Shown here piece after piece: positions 59,151 through 59,190 of a stretch of DNA of 59,190 nucleotides. Every line of letters begins with the position of its first letter. The stretch's first letter is position 1. Made by a program: the position numbers and the translations under genes. Where the stretch lies: positions 1 through 59,190 of the forward strand of contig CALXRS010000012.1 of assembly GCA_944390915.1 (NCBI GenBank), in the 5' to 3' direction. The DNA comes from an uncultured Alphaproteobacteria bacterium (GTDB taxonomy: Bacteria > Pseudomonadota > Alphaproteobacteria > RF32 > CAG-239). The notes below the pieces were generated by a model. It searched no databases. It saw nothing but the letters and a program-made list of their open reading frames with translations, and was not told where the DNA came from.

Positions 59151-59190
59151 TTAACGCCTGTAAGGCTCAAAGTACCAGCAAACGCCTTAA
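59151..59190 (-). CDS. C-terminal end of a leftward gene, cut by the window edge
   Basis: The minus strand reads GVCWYFEPYRR followed by TAA at 59151–59153, and a strong terminator begins at once. Only about 12 codons are in the window, so the product cannot be named. The reading frame is chosen because the stop lies exactly before the terminator. Confidence 0.45.

Noticed and set aside
1-59190. tRNA or rRNA genes
   Set aside because: No T-loop GTTCGAATC-type sequence with a cloverleaf context, and no rRNA-like stretch, was found by eye. A covariance search would be decisive.

Overview
The window looks like a piece of the chromosome of a gut-type Alphaproteobacterium. The evidence is the conserved host block DUF177–rpmF–plsX–fabH–ihfA–merR with a divergent bamE, a single LolC/E–LolD pair, a GTTC-N7-GTTC SOS box, UdgB and RNHCP proteins, and a giant autotransporter. 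The species cannot be named from sequence alone.

Positions 1–17.4 kb hold most of the late half of a P22-like (short-tailed) prophage, transcribed leftwards. The order is terS, terL, a 39-codon ORF, a phage GroES, portal, a small protein, a likely scaffold, major capsid, two head–tail joining proteins, a large tail-hub protein, a GNAT enzyme, an S74-type tail protein, two tail-collar proteins, a fibre chaperone, a holin-like protein and a SleB endolysin cut by the window edge. Upstream of terS lies a 0.66-kb non-coding stretch with short repeats and a DnaA-box match. Two small genes and a divergent repressor end the prophage. The repressor has Ala where S24 peptidases have the catalytic Ser, and its divergent promoter region carries four palindromes. 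No integrase or replication gene is visible, so the rest must lie left of the window or be lost.

Positions 17.5–46.6 kb are mainly host genes. They comprise rpmI–rplT–pheS–pheT (leftward), lolC/E–lolD, a 2449-residue autotransporter followed by an EF-hand protein, a phosphatase and a GT2 glycosyltransferase, a repair group (ogt, SOS-controlled Y-family polymerase, udgB), an outer-membrane barrel, a TPR–methyltransferase, RNHCP and nitroreductase genes, and a damaged locus. In that locus a truncated DUF2157 gene abuts a fragment of a second merR-like gene. The fatty-acid and ribosomal block rpmF–plsX–fabH–ihfA follows.

Positions 46.9–50.8 kb are the most interesting part. A Mpi-type serine DNA invertase is followed by a 146-bp element bounded by perfect 27-bp inverted repeats. 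The first repeat includes the invertase stop codon. Inside the element is a TTGCCA-N17-TATAAG promoter that now points right, at a tightly overlapped operon of a WecE-like sugar aminotransferase, a glycosyltransferase and a WecD/PseH-like acetyltransferase. The inferred system is an on/off switch for an N-acetylated 4-amino-4,6-dideoxyhexose on a surface glycan, captured here in the ON orientation. The rpmI promoter in the same window uses the same two hexamers and spacing, which supports the promoter call.

Positions 50.7–59.2 kb hold a WYL regulator with a double-AAA+ ATPase (operator-like palindrome upstream), a YbaK-type deacylase, a DUF2339 membrane protein, a flavodoxin-like reductase, a small membrane protein, a LemA-like protein and the last codons of a leftward gene cut by the right edge. 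No tRNA, rRNA or CRISPR array was recognised.
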